From Cyclospora cayetanensis (Eukaryota > Apicomplexa > Conoidasida > Eucoccidiorida > Eimeriidae): a stretch of 47,932 bases of DNA. The number at the start of each line of letters is the position of its first letter. Position 1 is the stretch's first letter. Below, in pieces: positions 22,576 to 34,879 of this stretch. The notes under the pieces are model-generated. The model was not told the origin of the DNA. It was given only the letters and a program-made list of their open reading frames with translations, and searched no databases. The translations under genes were made by a program, and so were the position numbers. Location of the stretch: positions 1 through 47,932 of the forward strand of contig NW_020312195.1 in assembly GCF_002999335.1 (NCBI RefSeq), written 5' to 3'.

Positions 22576-25500
22576 GGTCGATGCTCAGGCTGATGCTGCT
22601 CTTGCTCCAGAATCTGCAGTCCGAGAACGTATTGCTGCTTTCCGTTTGTGGTAGCAGCTTCAAGAAGAGCAACTTGGTGCTGGTGAGAGACTCAGGCACA
22701 CTGGGAACGCTTTGCGGAGGGCAGTCGCTGCTTACGTTGCTGCTGCTGCTGTTGCTGCTGCAGCAACAGCAGCCGCCTTAAAGCAGCCCCTGTATCATTC
22801 TGGAAAAGTAAACGTTTTGGAAGGCACTGGGGATGGTGACAATCTGAAGGAAAGGGAGGGCCCCTCTGGCGAGGGTTCCCCCTACACCCGAGGGGGCCCC
22901 CTCGGGGGCCCCCCTTGGGGGCCCCCTCATGGGTTCTCCCGAATTCACGCACACACTCATAGTTCTTTCGTACTCAGAAATGCATCCACTGTATCAAAAG
23001 CAAAAAGGATGCAAAGAGATAGAAATGGGGGGTCGGAGGATGCACAGTGTGCAGGTTTTGCACCTGGAATGCACGAGGGCAGCAGTTGAGCTGCGCCTCT
23101 GCGATGAGGGCCTTAATCTGCTACAGTGAATGCTTGTTTCTTTGAAAGACAAATGGGGCTTGGTACACTCTTGCGACGTTTGCAATGCTCCCAGGCTCAA
23201 TGTGGTCGCTATTCGCTTTGAAGGTAGTTGGCCGCAGTTTTCCTCGAAGAATGCGATTTTCTTCGTGCGGGGGCTTAACCGAAAAATTATTTTATGCGGC
23301 AAAGAGTACCTTAGGTTAGAGGCTAGATGGCCCCAAGAATGCCGCTTTTGTTACATCATGCATGCAGTCCTCCTGCCTCACATAGTGGACAGGCTGTGGC
23401 GCTCCTCCCGTCTTCACTCAGGGACTCTCCATTAGCCCCAAGCTCGATACAAAGCTCGATATAAGATTCCACAGCATTCATCTCTCTTCAAAGGAGGCCT
23501 CTCCCTCCACTTTCTGGTAGCATTCCCATGCAGCGTTCCCCAATGAGGCGAGAGGGAGAGCAAGCTGATGCTCGGGCTGCCACGCAGCTGGACATGCAGC
23601 GTTCACTTTTGTAGTATTTAGCCATACCTACTCTCTAACAAGTGTCATATAAGAGCAGTGCACAACCACTAGTCAGTTACTTAAAAATTCCCAACTTAAG
23701 CGTGTAGCCAAGATGCTATAATGTATGGTTGGGTCAACTACATAGGGCATTACGCGCGGCCTCCTGCCCAGACTCCAAGGTACCAATGCAAAACTGGGGG
23801 GCTTTGTTAAATGGATGCTGAGCCACACTCTGAGGTAGCGCTTGCTCTGAGATCTCTAAAGGGAGGTGCTTGTTCATAGACTCACAAAAATATTCGCAAG
23901 AGAGAGTGCGTGCTTTCCAGCTGCACCCCTCAGACCTCCGATATGAGAGAAAGGGGCCGCTATGGTGCGCCTGGCTGCCCTCTACAAGAACACTATCCTT
24001 CACAGCGAAGCGCACCAAGCACCTTCTAGCGCACATGCACCCAACTCTGCGTTTCGTTGCGTTCAGCTAACCCTACTCTGAGAGAAACAAGATGTACGGA
24101 CAGACCAAGCAACTAAGCAATTCTATGCCAAAAGCTTATTAAATTTAACAGGTGTGGTGGAAAGTAATCGAGTGTAGCTCAGCGGGCTACCCTCCGAGGC
24201 CTCTTGGGGTGGCCCACGGGCCCGTGCCTGAGTTGTCGCCTTCTGCCACGTCTCGCGCATGTATTGTTTCTTCTGAGCTCGAATTTTCAGCAAACCCAGA
24301 GGCTTATTAGCCACAAATCTATCAGGTAACTTCGGGTGCCCTACAACTAGCCAGCAACCCTTTACCGCTGGCGATGCGATCAGCTACCTGTAAAAGGCCA
24401 TCCTAACAGGGCAGCAATCTGGTTGTGAGGGCCTGGCTTTTGTAAAAAAGTGCTTCTTTGCAACAGGGCAGCACCAGGAATACCCCAAGCGCTCGGAGCC
24501 TGGGTGCTTCGCTTGAGTTGCCAGGAAGCAAGGCTGCTGGCAAGCTAGAGGGTTACCCAGCTTTGGCGGTAGGGGATGCATCCCCGACTCTGCTAGCCAG
24601 GGGTAAGGGATCCGTCGAGATGACCAAACTTGGCATTTGCCCTTGCTAGCTTGAGGGCCTTTAGCGCCCCAGAGGGTCCCTCCTAACGGCACTGACTGTG
24701 CCTGAAGCTCAGCGCGGAAAGAGCACGCCTTTATTTTTACGGAGTAAGCAAAAAACCCCAAAATGCTTTCGTGAGGTGTTTCTGTTAAAGCAATGCGCTG
24801 ATCCGCTGATGCATTTTTCGTGACAAAGGGCGCCTGCACGAAAACCACGGAGATGTGTTTCTTGGAATTGCGCGGAGGATCGAAAGCAAGTGTTCAGAGC
24901 TCGCCACCAAAGGCCAAATACCTGAGACCGTTAAAGCGTGTAGATACAAATATCTGCACGCCGTGCCCCCAGGAATGCGCTGATGAGGGAAGCGCCTCGC
25001 TTTGCGCATGTTCACCTGTGCAGAGGGACCTCTGCGTGGCCTGCATCTCTGCGCGCTCTTCGCGTGCATCCTGGACTCATTTTTGTGAGCATGTGTGCCC
25101 TTGGTAGTAGTCCCTTTCATGGTTTAAATCCTCTGCGGGCTATAGAGGAAGTGCTCTTCGTAAGGGCGCACATAGAGAGCCTAGCTCAAATTACTGTAGG
25201 GGGACCGCAGCAGCGCAGTACTACCCACGTAGTCGTGAAGCTGGCATGGCAGCTTGGTGGCGGGTACAGTGCACGACCAGTTTAGAAAATTGTCTTAGAG
25301 AAGTCGGCAGGAGATGCATTCTGCAAGGCTGTGGGCTGTGGGGGTGAAGCGGCCTCTGTCTCGGGACCAGTAAGGGCCCACCCCCATAAGAACGGCATTG
25401 TTTTGAAAAGCACTTGACGCGGGGAGACCATTGTGAATGTGAAAGACAGACTGACAAGGGGGGAGAGGATCCAGAAGATAGAATCAAACAGAATTAAGAA

Positions 25501-25976
25501 TCATCCTCCTGCTAGACGTTTCTTGTGCCTCCCGAATTCCTCCACAACCAGCGGGGGTACAAAAAGAAAACACACTCTCTGCATACATTTCGGAGACCTC
25601 TCTCCAGCTAAGTTTCGTTTTGCTTTGACTGTGTTTTGTTGAGAGGACGCAAGAGCAGTGCACAACTGACGCTGCGGCCTCTTGAGGTAGCCTTTGCATT
25701 CCTTTCCTCTCCCGATGCTATCTGATGCGCTGTGGCAGCAGCAGTGAAAAGGCGGCTAGTAAGGTACTATGAACTGTGCTGGGACGCGGTGCCCATGCGA
25801 GAGCAACATTGGTCTCGAAAGCGCGAACGAAGCAGAAATCGATGCGTGTAAAAATCACAGTGAACTCGAAAAAAGTTTACTATAGGGTGTGCATTGTGGT
25901 GGGGTGAATACGCCGGACGTCAGACGGGGGTGTTGCCCCTGTTTCTGCGAAATTCCAGTAAACGGCGCCCTAACGT
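22576..25976. other. 3.4 kb gene-poor stretch
   Basis: Apart from a CTG run (22737-22772) and a GC palindrome cluster (22858-22925), I see no gene, RNA or intact mobile element. Frames are short on all six tracks and show no family. The 16-base word AAGAGCAGTGCACAAC occurs twice (near 23651 and 25650), which may mark decayed copies of an interspersed repeat. The right end should contain the 3' end of the hydrolase-like gene. Confidence 0.5.
22858..22925. repeat. GGGGGCCCCC palindrome cluster
   Basis: Several overlapping copies of a G5C5-type palindrome with short spacers, able to form stable hairpins. It lies about 280-350 bases upstream of the bS6 start codon at 22575. Confidence 0.85.
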
Positions 25977-27943
25977 TCAGACGGATGTGGCCGCTTCGCC
26001 TTCTTGCGCAGCGACGGGGGTCACTTCTTGAGGCTCGAAAAGCGAAGCATCAAAGTATTTGTTGCCCTTGGCGGCTTCACTTCGAACCACCTCAGCGCCC
26101 TTTTGAAAGGCCTCCTCAACCCAAGTCCTGCATTTCACCGGACGCCCGGCAAAAGGGAAGAGAGAGAGACAGGGGCCAGTACAGACACACAAACACACAA
26201 ACACACACACACAGAGACACACAGCGACACGAATTAAAGGAGCGCGCAGTAGATTAGAGGGGACTGTTGGTGCCGGCGACGCTGTTTTGAATCACAAATG
26301 AGAAATGGTGAGAGGCATCTAGCACGTGACAAGGCCTGGCAGGAAGCGCTGGCCACCCACCATACTTGTATCCCGTATCGCCCTGCTCCGCCAGTAGGCT
26401 CAAGCACTGTATGAGGAAAGGGGGTTTTGGGTTGTTATTTAACGGACCTGAAGTCTTCAACCTTGAGGGTCCTATATGAATGGTCATCGTCAACGACCTC
26501 AAGCCTGCATCTTCCGAATTCTGCGGTTTCGACCAAACGGATAGCGTCATCAAGAGGGACCTGAGTGTCTTTACTGCCGCTGATCAGAATGCAGTAGGGG
26601 TACTCGGCGATAGAAACGAGCGGTCGCAAATGCATGTAGCGGTAATAGACGTCCTGCGCCGGACTTAACAACACCTACGAGCGCCAGAAGGAGCGACACG
26701 CAAAAGGCCAAGCACAACACCAGATAAATGCTTGAGGAGAGGGCTTAGCTCAGGGGAGGAAGCAGGGGCAGAGGCACCGCTGGAACGGAGACCGTACAAG
26801 GCATCGAAAAATACGCGACACAGGTTAAAAGGAAGGATGAAGGACGGAATGAGGGGGCGCGTGCTGGCAATAGACGCAAGGCGTCGGTTGAACGGTGAAA
26901 CACGCAAAGGTCTACGGTGCACAAGAAAGCTACAATTTTGCAACCAGAGGCTGGAAAGAAAAGGCTGCTAAACTGCAGAACTCTTCACGTTAATTATTTT
27001 CTCTGTCTCTGTCTGTCTCTGTCTCTCTCTCTCCTTGCCTCCCTTGCTCTCTCTCTCTCTTTCTCTCGCACTGTCTCTGTTTGCCGCTCTCTCTCTCTGT
27101 CCCTCTGTCTTTGATTCTCATTCCTCCGTTCTCCTCTCTCTGTCTCTACGTGTATGTGCGCCATCAGGGGTGTGCATATTTCTAGATGCACGGATACTGC
27201 TCTATCCCCTCCCTCCTTCCCACGCAGTGCTGCATCCTCTTCTGCCAAAGCGCCTCACTGACCAGGGGAACTTTGGGAATATCCATTTGAAGAGCCACTA
27301 CGGCTCCGTAGGCTGGCGCCACGATTACGTTTGGCTTGAAGGAGTTGAAAGCGCTTTCTGCTTGCAGGACTGCATGCCTCATCACGAGCTGTGTCACGCC
27401 TCTCCACGCAAGAAAGAAGGCGAGGAGGCATATCAGAATGAACGCACTGAGTGCCATTATGCCCGCCAGGAAGTTCGCCATGCGGAATGTGACGATCACG
27501 ACGGCACACATGAGCAAGGCTACAAGGACAAACCCCAGACCGAACAAGGCAAGGGTCCTCCTGGCACCAAGGCGAGGAGCGAAAACAGCAGCTTTACCAA
27601 AGGCTTCCTGTAAGAGTCCCACCTTTGCCGCATCGTCCGAGAGCTCGAGACTGAAAGACACACAACAGCGAGAGGAACGTCTAGAAATAGGGGAGCGAAG
27701 AGAGGGATGCAGGTATAAAAAGGGGTCCCAGCGCAACAGCAGCAGCAACAACACAGGCTACTGATGACAGAGGGAGGAAGATACGTCCTAAGATCAAGGG
27801 GTGCGCCCCCCCGTCCTGCAAGAGAAGGAGCTCTTGGCAGGCAGCACGATGCAAACAGGGAGAACGGCATGAACACACGCACATGCTCACCGAACTACAC
27901 GCCGTCTAAAGGACTGGCAGACGCGACCAAACAGGTGACCCAT
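25977..27943 (-). CDS. Membrane-anchored alpha/beta-hydrolase-like protein lacking Ser
   Basis: Five exons, in transcription order: 27943-27891, 27650-27263, 26674-26444, 26406-26357, 26127-25977. The product is 290 residues and all phases close. Residues about 50-73 and 77-100 are two adjacent membrane helices (TLALFGLGFVLVALLMC, AGIMALSAFILICLLAFF). Residues 122-240 follow the second half of small alpha/beta-hydrolases: PNVIVAPAYGAVVALQM, VPLVLLSPAQD, ILISGSKDTQVPLDDAIRL and LEVVDDDHSY. The nucleophile elbow, normally G-x-S-x-G, reads A-P-A-Y-G (residues 129-133), so the serine is replaced by alanine. Asp183 and His212 stand at the acid and histidine positions. The first part of the usual fold is missing, replaced by the membrane anchor. 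It is probably a non-catalytic or altered member. The exon 3/4 junction (donor GTTAAA) and exon 4 donor were chosen by phase and are less certain. The start is the first ATG in phase. Confidence 0.7.
26996..27150. repeat. CT-rich simple repeat in the hydrolase-like gene intron 2
   Basis: A (TCTC)n/(TGTCTC)n tract inside the 588-base intron between exons 2 and 3 of the hydrolase-like gene. On that gene's sense strand it reads GA-rich, so it is not part of the acceptor pyrimidine tract. Confidence 0.8.
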
Positions 27944-27968
27944 TCTAGACAATCAGACTCGTGCGGAA

Positions 27969-28076
27969 GGTATATACATATATATATATATATGTAGATA
28001 GATATCTATCCATAGATAATAATATGGATACATATATATCTATAGATAGATCTATAGCTATTGCTATATATATATG
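27969..28076. repeat. (TA)n/(GATA)n microsatellite
   Basis: TATATA and GATAGATA-type blocks just upstream of the start codon of the hydrolase-like gene. They fall in its presumed promoter region. Confidence 0.8.
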
Positions 28077-28129
28077 AGAGCTGGAAGCAAGGGGCACCGT
28101 CTGTTTTTTTTGTTCCACATATACGTATG

Positions 28130-29600
28130 TGGCAAATAAGAGTTTGGCAGGAACTGCAGGAGAGAAAGTGCAACTACGTCAAAAGGGGCTTGCTTCTACC
28201 TATGAAGAAAGAGGACGCGAATGCAAGGATTCGGCGGGCTTCCGCCGCTTCCTTTCTCGTCTGGATGGCTGCTTTCTCCCTGCGCTCCTGCTTCAGGAGC
28301 GTTTTCTTTGCCAGAAGGCACCGCACGGGGAGCCACCCCGACTGCCTGTACAGGTGTAGCCGGCTGCAGGCCCGCCTTAGGTGCTGCCGCAGAAGCAGGG
28401 GGAGCTTTTGCTGCTCCCGGAGGAACAGCCTTGACTGAAATACCAGAGGGCATCTTGGCCCCTTCTGAACCTTCCATTGCAACTCACAAGGTTACCCCAC
28501 GCTGCTGCGGCTGCGCCTCCGGATGCTGGTGTAATCGACGGTGCCAATACAGTTGTCGTATCTGCTGCTGATGCTGCTGGTGGTGGTGGTGGTAAGGCTG
28601 CTGCTGATGGTGGTAGTGCTGCTGCTTCTGATGCTGCTCCTTTGGCCAGCACGAAAAGACTGCCCCTTTTCGAGTTGGAGGGTCGAAGTGAAACAGGGCA
28701 AGGATTATATTCGCAGGATTCCTGTCACGTACATTGATTTTGCTGGATCCGCTGCAGCAGGTACAGTTGCTGCAGTCGCTCCAGCAGAGGGGTCTGCAAT
28801 GGCCGTTTGCCTCGCTGGTGTCGTGCAGGACCCAACAAAGTGATTAAGGCAACGCTTCACAAGTCCAAGACTTTAGGATGGACTCTCTTTGAGCAGATGT
28901 ACGAAGAAGGAGCACGGAAGCCCTATGAGTCCGAACTTCCGTCGATGCTGTTGACCATGCAAGCGTTGCCGGTGCTGCCACTCTACGGTGGAGGAATGTT
29001 GAGCGTCCGCTGATGTTGAGCTCTAGCCTTGCAGCCCTTTCGGGAAGACTGAAAAGGTTTCATGAACCAGTATCCGAGAAATGTGGGAAGAAAGGAACTA
29101 CTTCGACACTGGCAGGGACAGCGCCTCCACCCCGACAGCGGCGCCACAGCTGGCCTCGAGTTGAGAAGTCGTCCTAGCAGGTGGTTTGAGACATGTGTCT
29201 GAAGTGTTGGCTGCATGAAAAAGGCTTTGAAAGCACCAGGAAGAAGAAATCGAGGCAGAAAACATACATTAGGCAAGCAGTAGCATTTAGAGTGTCGGAC
29301 GGGGGTGGCCCCTCCGATACTATGGGCGAGTCGTTGCGCAGACGATCTAGTAAATCCGAATCAATGTTGGCAGCACTTGCAGAGGGTCTCGATACAAATG
29401 AATTCCAGAATCCATTGAATTTCATTCCCCACAAACAAAGAGGTGCAATTATTTCTGCAAGAGGTGCCCAGGAAATCCCGCCAAACCAAGTTGCAGTGGT
29501 CGCCTACAGACCCCGCCGGCAGGTAGCTCAAATGGGGCGAACTGCCAGGGAGAACGTAATTCTGCCTTTCCTTTTGCTGGCCTTACTTTAACCCCAAAAT
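28130..29600. other. Unresolved stretch, coding-like on both strands
   Basis: Several adjacent frames look protein-coding, but no single exon chain can be fixed. On the plus strand, 28221-28490 (Ala/Pro/Gly-rich), 28477-28737, 28680-28843 (KQGKDYIRRIPVTYIDFAGS) and 28840-29013 (KTLGWTLFEQMYEEGARKPY, stop at 29011-29013) could be exons of one gene. Plus 29326-29591 (MGESLRRRSSKSESM, ending in a hydrophobic tail) could be another. On the minus strand, 28860-28738 (PLLERLQQLYLLQRIQQNQ, with a GTACGT donor) joins in phase to 28665-28488, which is His/Gln-rich and ends in a stop. No family is recognised on either strand. Transcript data are needed to decide. Confidence 0.35.
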
Positions 29601-32378
29601 TAGCAACATAACAACTCAAGTTACACCGCTAGCCGGCACTAGCTAGGGCTTCTTCCTCCTGTCTGTCGCTGCCTTAATGGCGGCTCGCTGTAGCGAGGCT
29701 ACAGGGCCCCGCAGCACTACAGGAAGCACAACTCAGAAGAGCACATGACATTAAATATAAAACAGGCATCTAATTAAGGCTTGTTTATCCAAGAAATGCT
29801 CATCAGTCTCATTGGGAAGACGAGGAGGTGGCACAACCCTGCCAACTCAAAGCCAGCTATGCACAACTTACGACTTGCATCATTCCAAGCGCACTTCCTA
29901 AGGGGCGCAAGAGGGGAAGTCAAGAAATTTACAAGGGCCAACATCGAAATTCTATAGAAGGAGGGGCTAGTCGAGTAAGAGAGCAATTTAGAACCACCAA
30001 AAGGGGAGGATCGATTGCTCTGTGAAGGGGATACACGTTTCTCTCTCCTCTTCATGGGTTGGATTTCTAATGTGGCTAACAGCCCAGCACGACATAAGAA
30101 CTGCAATGCGTTCTCAATGAAAGTAGCCTGGATATATGGTAAAGTGACATTGCACATTGGATGGGAGTTGGCAGTATGAGCCAAGGTTTGCGCTGTACGC
30201 TGCGGATGTGGTCTCGTAGGTTGATAGTCAAATTCAAACTCGCTACAAGCTTACAGAGAAGTAATGAGCACAAAACATTTTCTTTCGCCTGCGAGCGTTT
30301 GTCAGAGGCTTCGGTATGAGGAAGGGGGGACAGCCGCGATACGCCTAGCTGCACCCTCTCAGCACTCCATCCTAGCGTTTACAGCTAGTTGCACATATCA
30401 TCTAGGGCACAAGCACACAACTTTGCATTTGATTGTGTCTCGCTAACAGTACTATGCAAAGAAACATGGGATTTAAATGGACAAATCACGCGTCTTACTA
30501 CAATAATTCAGCTAGGACATTATGAGACTTGACAGTGTTTCAATGTGGCGTATCCCGCTACATCTTTATCCCTTTAAGTAAAAATTGCACATGAGTTTCG
30601 GACCTGTATGCAGGACTTCAGAAGAGTTGGCGGCCTATCGCCAATGACCAGGCAGGCAGACACGCGTAAAAAGCGCAGATGAGAAGAGCAATGTGTGCAT
30701 CAACCGCTAAAGCAAAATTGGTGGGAGGAGAGGCACACATACTAGTCGACAAAATGAGCGACACGCCATATCTACGCTTCTTTATACGCACGAGGTTGCG
30801 TAAGCGTTCCAATAGGCAATGCAAGATAGAGCTTCCAAACTTGCCATTTGTATTTCTGTCGGTAGTTGCACTATCATGAGCTCCGCCGTCCAGAAGGGAG
30901 ACGCATAAGGTGGCCGTCGAGGCTAACAAGGACAAGAAGACCATCTGGGTAATACTTAAGGGGTTTACGAGGAACTAAATTAACATGACAGTAGCTGCGT
31001 GGTGGATTGCGTCCATTGAAGTGCCGCACTGAGTACGCCCACTTTTGCGCGCGCGAAAGCAGGAGGCAAGTAAATTATACACTGCCAATCAAAATATACA
31101 CTACTTCAGCAGTACTTCAGCGTTGTAAAGACCAATATATGCACGTAATTATTCCAAACGCGTGCAGCATAGTCGATTTCAAAGCCGCAAAAGAGGCATA
31201 AGGAAAAACATAGAGACAAGCTAAAGGAGAGCGCCTGCGCACAAAGATGAGTGTAGTTTTGAGCAATAATCATGAAGCTAACGAAGTTACTTTAGGCAGA
31301 ATATGCGTTGGCGAAAGGCAACTCCAACGAAACGGGAGGAATGTCGTCCATAGCAACGAGCATTGCTAACCAAGCAGTCCCTCGAGTCCTCGCGCAGGCA
31401 ACGCAGACCACGACCACCCCTTCGTCATCCTTTAACGTGGGCACTTCTCACCTGAAAACTAAGAAACTATAAGCTAGTATCCCATCGCTGTTTCGCAGTC
31501 CTATAATCCGTCTTTGTCGATCCCCCGCCTCCACACGGATCACTTGCCTTCGCGGCAAAGTTCGCAAAGAGCTCGGGGAGTATTGAAGTTTCTTTAGGAA
31601 TTCCAATATTGATGTACCGTAATAAATCAAGTTATTGGGACGTCATTTATCTCCTTTCGTTGTAATTGCCTTTATCACACGCGTATTCTGCCTGAAATAG
31701 CTTCGTTACCTTTATGAGTGTTGCTCGGAACTACACGCAGATTTATTCGCAGGCGCTCTCTGTTAGATTGTCCCGGTAGAGTTATCAAAAGTATTGATCC
31801 ATGGGAAAATGTCCAATGGTCGTAGCCAACCGGCCTCACACATCTTCATCTGTTCGCCTTCTAGTGCACCTCGTACAGCCTGGTGATTCTTATGAAGGGT
31901 GTTCAATGTGAGGTCTACTGAAAGAGGCGTCCAAGCCAACGAACAACGATGAGATAAGCACTGTCCTAGACTTTCCGCAAGGTGCACCTAAGAATTAGTT
32001 TGGACAGTGACTTGGCACCTATAAAAATAGTGCCGGCACTTTTGCGCACCTTATTAGACGGCACCGAGTTCGAATTCCCTCTCACGGCCCAGCTGGTCGT
32101 CCTCGGTGAAACAATGCTGAAATCCAGCCAATAATTTGCTGATCGTAAAAATTCTTAGCTTGTTTGATGATGAAGCGCACCTCTGAATGCTTCTGCAACT
32201 TCGGTTACTAGGAAGAAATGATACCCACAGTATGACAGTGCAAGTACCGAAGAGTTGAAAGGCAGCCGATAAGCGTCCCTGCTGGCGCATCAGCTCCCTT
32301 TATCAAGGTCTTGCACTGCGTTTACTTAAGTAGGGTATTTATGGGAGTAGCGATCCGCACACATTCATGAATGAAATT

Positions 32379-32702
32379 TCAGGAGCAAGCTGCAATTTTG
32401 TGGACGCTCGCAGTGTGCTTGTCGGTGCGTAAAGGTAGGGGCGACCCCTTCGTTGCTTTATTTTTTCCAGTTGACTCAATCCCTGCAGTTGAAGCACAGA
32501 ATCTGCTCAATACAATCGTCCGAATAATATGTGGACACTTGCGCACCTTTAAATACCACTGCTTGTCTTGCAAAATCTGAAGTGTACGCTCTAGGTACTG
32601 TAAATGCACTTGAACGATTTGGCTGGAAGCCAAGGCGTTGTGTATGTAGCCACCCATGCGACCTTCGTTAATGTGCTCAACAAATCCGAAGTCTTTTGCC
32701 AC
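32379..32702 (-). pseudogene. Degenerate Ty3/gypsy (chromovirus-like) reverse transcriptase
   Basis: A minus-strand open stretch reads HLQYLERTLQILQDKQWYLK and then VRKC. This matches the segment that follows the catalytic YxDD box in Ty3/gypsy reverse transcriptases (HL..L..VL..L....LY.K..KC). The region after it (ASTAGIES) fits the FLGHxxSxxGI segment in decayed form, and GSPLPLRTDKHTASVHKI fits the WPxPxxxxExRxFLG segment. The YxDD box itself is not preserved. Upstream and downstream frames are broken, so the element is a non-functional relic. Chromovirus-related elements have been reported in Eimeria genomes, which makes the call plausible. Confidence 0.55.
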
Positions 32703-34513
32703 TACAGTTTAGCCTTAGCCCTTAGCATTATGAAGTCCTTCCGCGAATAGCTATACTCGATTTTGCGAATGCAAGCGTGAGTGGCTTAGTGCCTGCTAAC
32801 AGGAAAGGCGGGGATTTATGAAAAGGCGCGCGTAAAGACAAGTGTCCAGTAGACTGTCGGTACGCCTGTTTCCTTTGTAATTCGCCATTACGTGGCCTCT
32901 GGAAGCCTTGCTTTACAGTAATCCACTTTGAGGGTTTCCAGTTGACGCTAAGGCGCTGCCCTCTGCCCTGATTTGGTACTGCCACCCGGTCATGCCACGA
33001 GCGGTGGTCAATTCCTGCTTTCTGTCGTTTTAAAGCAATTTTAAGCAAGCCATTGGCATGCTAGTCAGTCTTCTTTACATTCGTATGGTGTGCAAGCTTT
33101 GGATACAATGCAATAGAGCTTGGCGGCTGAGCTAGGGGTTAGCTTCATGCGGTGCGGTTGACGACTCGCAAGTGGGAAACTTGCTGGCGGCTTGTAGTTG
33201 TTTAGCACAGCTGCAAGCTTCCTCTTGATCTTTGTTCATTTTGGCTGCTTTTTGGTGAATCTTTAACCGTAATTCTCAATAAAGAACCGGGTGAAGGGCC
33301 ACTGGAGCGGAGCGCATGCATATAACCTACTCTGCTATTGTGCCGCCAGCACTCCGACCCTCCCCTAACTTGTTCAGGGACTAACTCCACCCCACTTATG
33401 ATAGCCGAAATTATCGTTGTTGGGTGAAGCAGGAAATAATCTTGTGTAGCGCCTTCCGGCACACTAACCACAACGTGCAGCTTTGGCCGCAACCGCCTTC
33501 CACAAGTTCACCTATGATATGGATAAGATGGCATGGCTTCCTGGTGCTTGATTCCAGCACAACAGTCAGGGAGCATGCTACCAAGAGACGGTTCCGATTA
33601 AACTTAGGTTTAAACTGCCGTATTCTTGCCAGTCCTTGCATTCTGCCGCCCGTGAGCAGGCCTATTTTTTTAGGACTGTGCTAACGTGTGAACAGGCAGA
33701 TTGCACTTTTGCACAATCTCTTCATATTACAGATCCACTTCACATCCAGTTTTTAATGTAGCGCTACCAATTATTGAGCATTAAGACAAGCTTGTCTCAT
33801 CGGGGAACTGACCCGTGGTGAGGCCCTTGCTGTGGCTCTGTATTCTGCGTCCCCCTTCACTGCCCCAGCCTGTGTGGGAAGCATTCCGCTTCCCTGATAA
33901 GCCTTCTTTGCTTGCAATGCACCTTGATATCCGTGGTTCTTGTCTTTTGCTAAAATTCTTTGATTTTTCTCATGCCTTAGCAACTCCGCATTATATGACT
34001 AAATGTCCCACAATAAAGCAGGTGCGTTTTGGGGGCTGTCTATAAAGGCAAAGAAATTGGGTTTTCTCTGACTTTCCTTTTTTATCCGCTTAGACTGTGG
34101 CTATGGTCGTGTGGACACACCCCTGACATTCATAGATTCTATATTCTCATTTGCATCTTCCTCTTCAGCCAAACACGCAGGAGTTGCGCTTGTTTGCTTC
34201 TGAAGCCTTAGGCATTCCATCATTCAGGCACGCTTTCTTGTGCCGGCTGTTGACTTTCTGAGTCGCTGCCTTTTCCGCGGCCACCTGGAGTGACACGTCT
34301 TGTAAACCCGAGAAAGAGCAATGATAAATCAGCTGTTCTTTTATGTTGTGGCAATTGCAAGTCAAGGTTTGATACTTTTTATATATACCTATCTATCGAT
34401 ACACTCTCCTGCTAAGTGCGCCCTCAACTTTCCCAAAGCTTGCCGTTCAGATAACCAGTGTATAAAAGCTATGAGGCAAGGCTTGTGTGAGAGCTCGCCC
34501 AAAGGCACAGTAA

Positions 34514-34879
34514 TCATTCTGCCCCTCTCTCTTGGACATGCCACAAGCAGCACTTGTTCTCTTCACTCGGAGGGTACGAAAACGAGTACTCTTCCAACTG
34601 GCTTATGAAATCTTTGAGGATTTGTCCCTCCTTGCGGTTGTCTCCCCTGTTCGTTGGCATCACCTCATCAAAGTATGTGTTAATACTTTGTCGACTGAAA
34701 ATATGCCAATTTACCAGGTAGGCAGAAAGTGCGTTCATAGCAGCTTGCAGGCCGGCCTCTGCCGCCTCAAAAGGCGATGTAGCACCACCTACTTCCATCC
34801 CCAGGGGGTCCGCTTTTAACCTGTTTCCAACGGAAACCATATTATTGAATTGCCAAATAGCTTGAGCAAAGACGGACAC
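34514..34879 (-). pseudogene. Possible gag-like fragment of the same relic element
   Basis: A 121-residue minus-strand frame contains a helical, charged stretch (WHIFSRQSINTYFDEVMP, then ILKDFISQLEEYSF). It lies 1.8 kb upstream, in the same orientation, of the reverse transcriptase fragment. That is where gag would be. Sequence similarity to gag proteins is too weak to claim by eye, so the call rests on position and composition. Confidence 0.25.

Noticed and set aside
23641..25670. A 16-base word shared at about 23651 and 25650 as a transposon end
   Set aside because: No longer similarity around either copy could be seen, and no target duplication. It could be chance or an old repeat.
27917..27943. 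N-myristoylation signal on the hydrolase-like protein (MGHLFG)
   Set aside because: His after the Gly is disfavoured for myristoylation, and the protein already has membrane helices.
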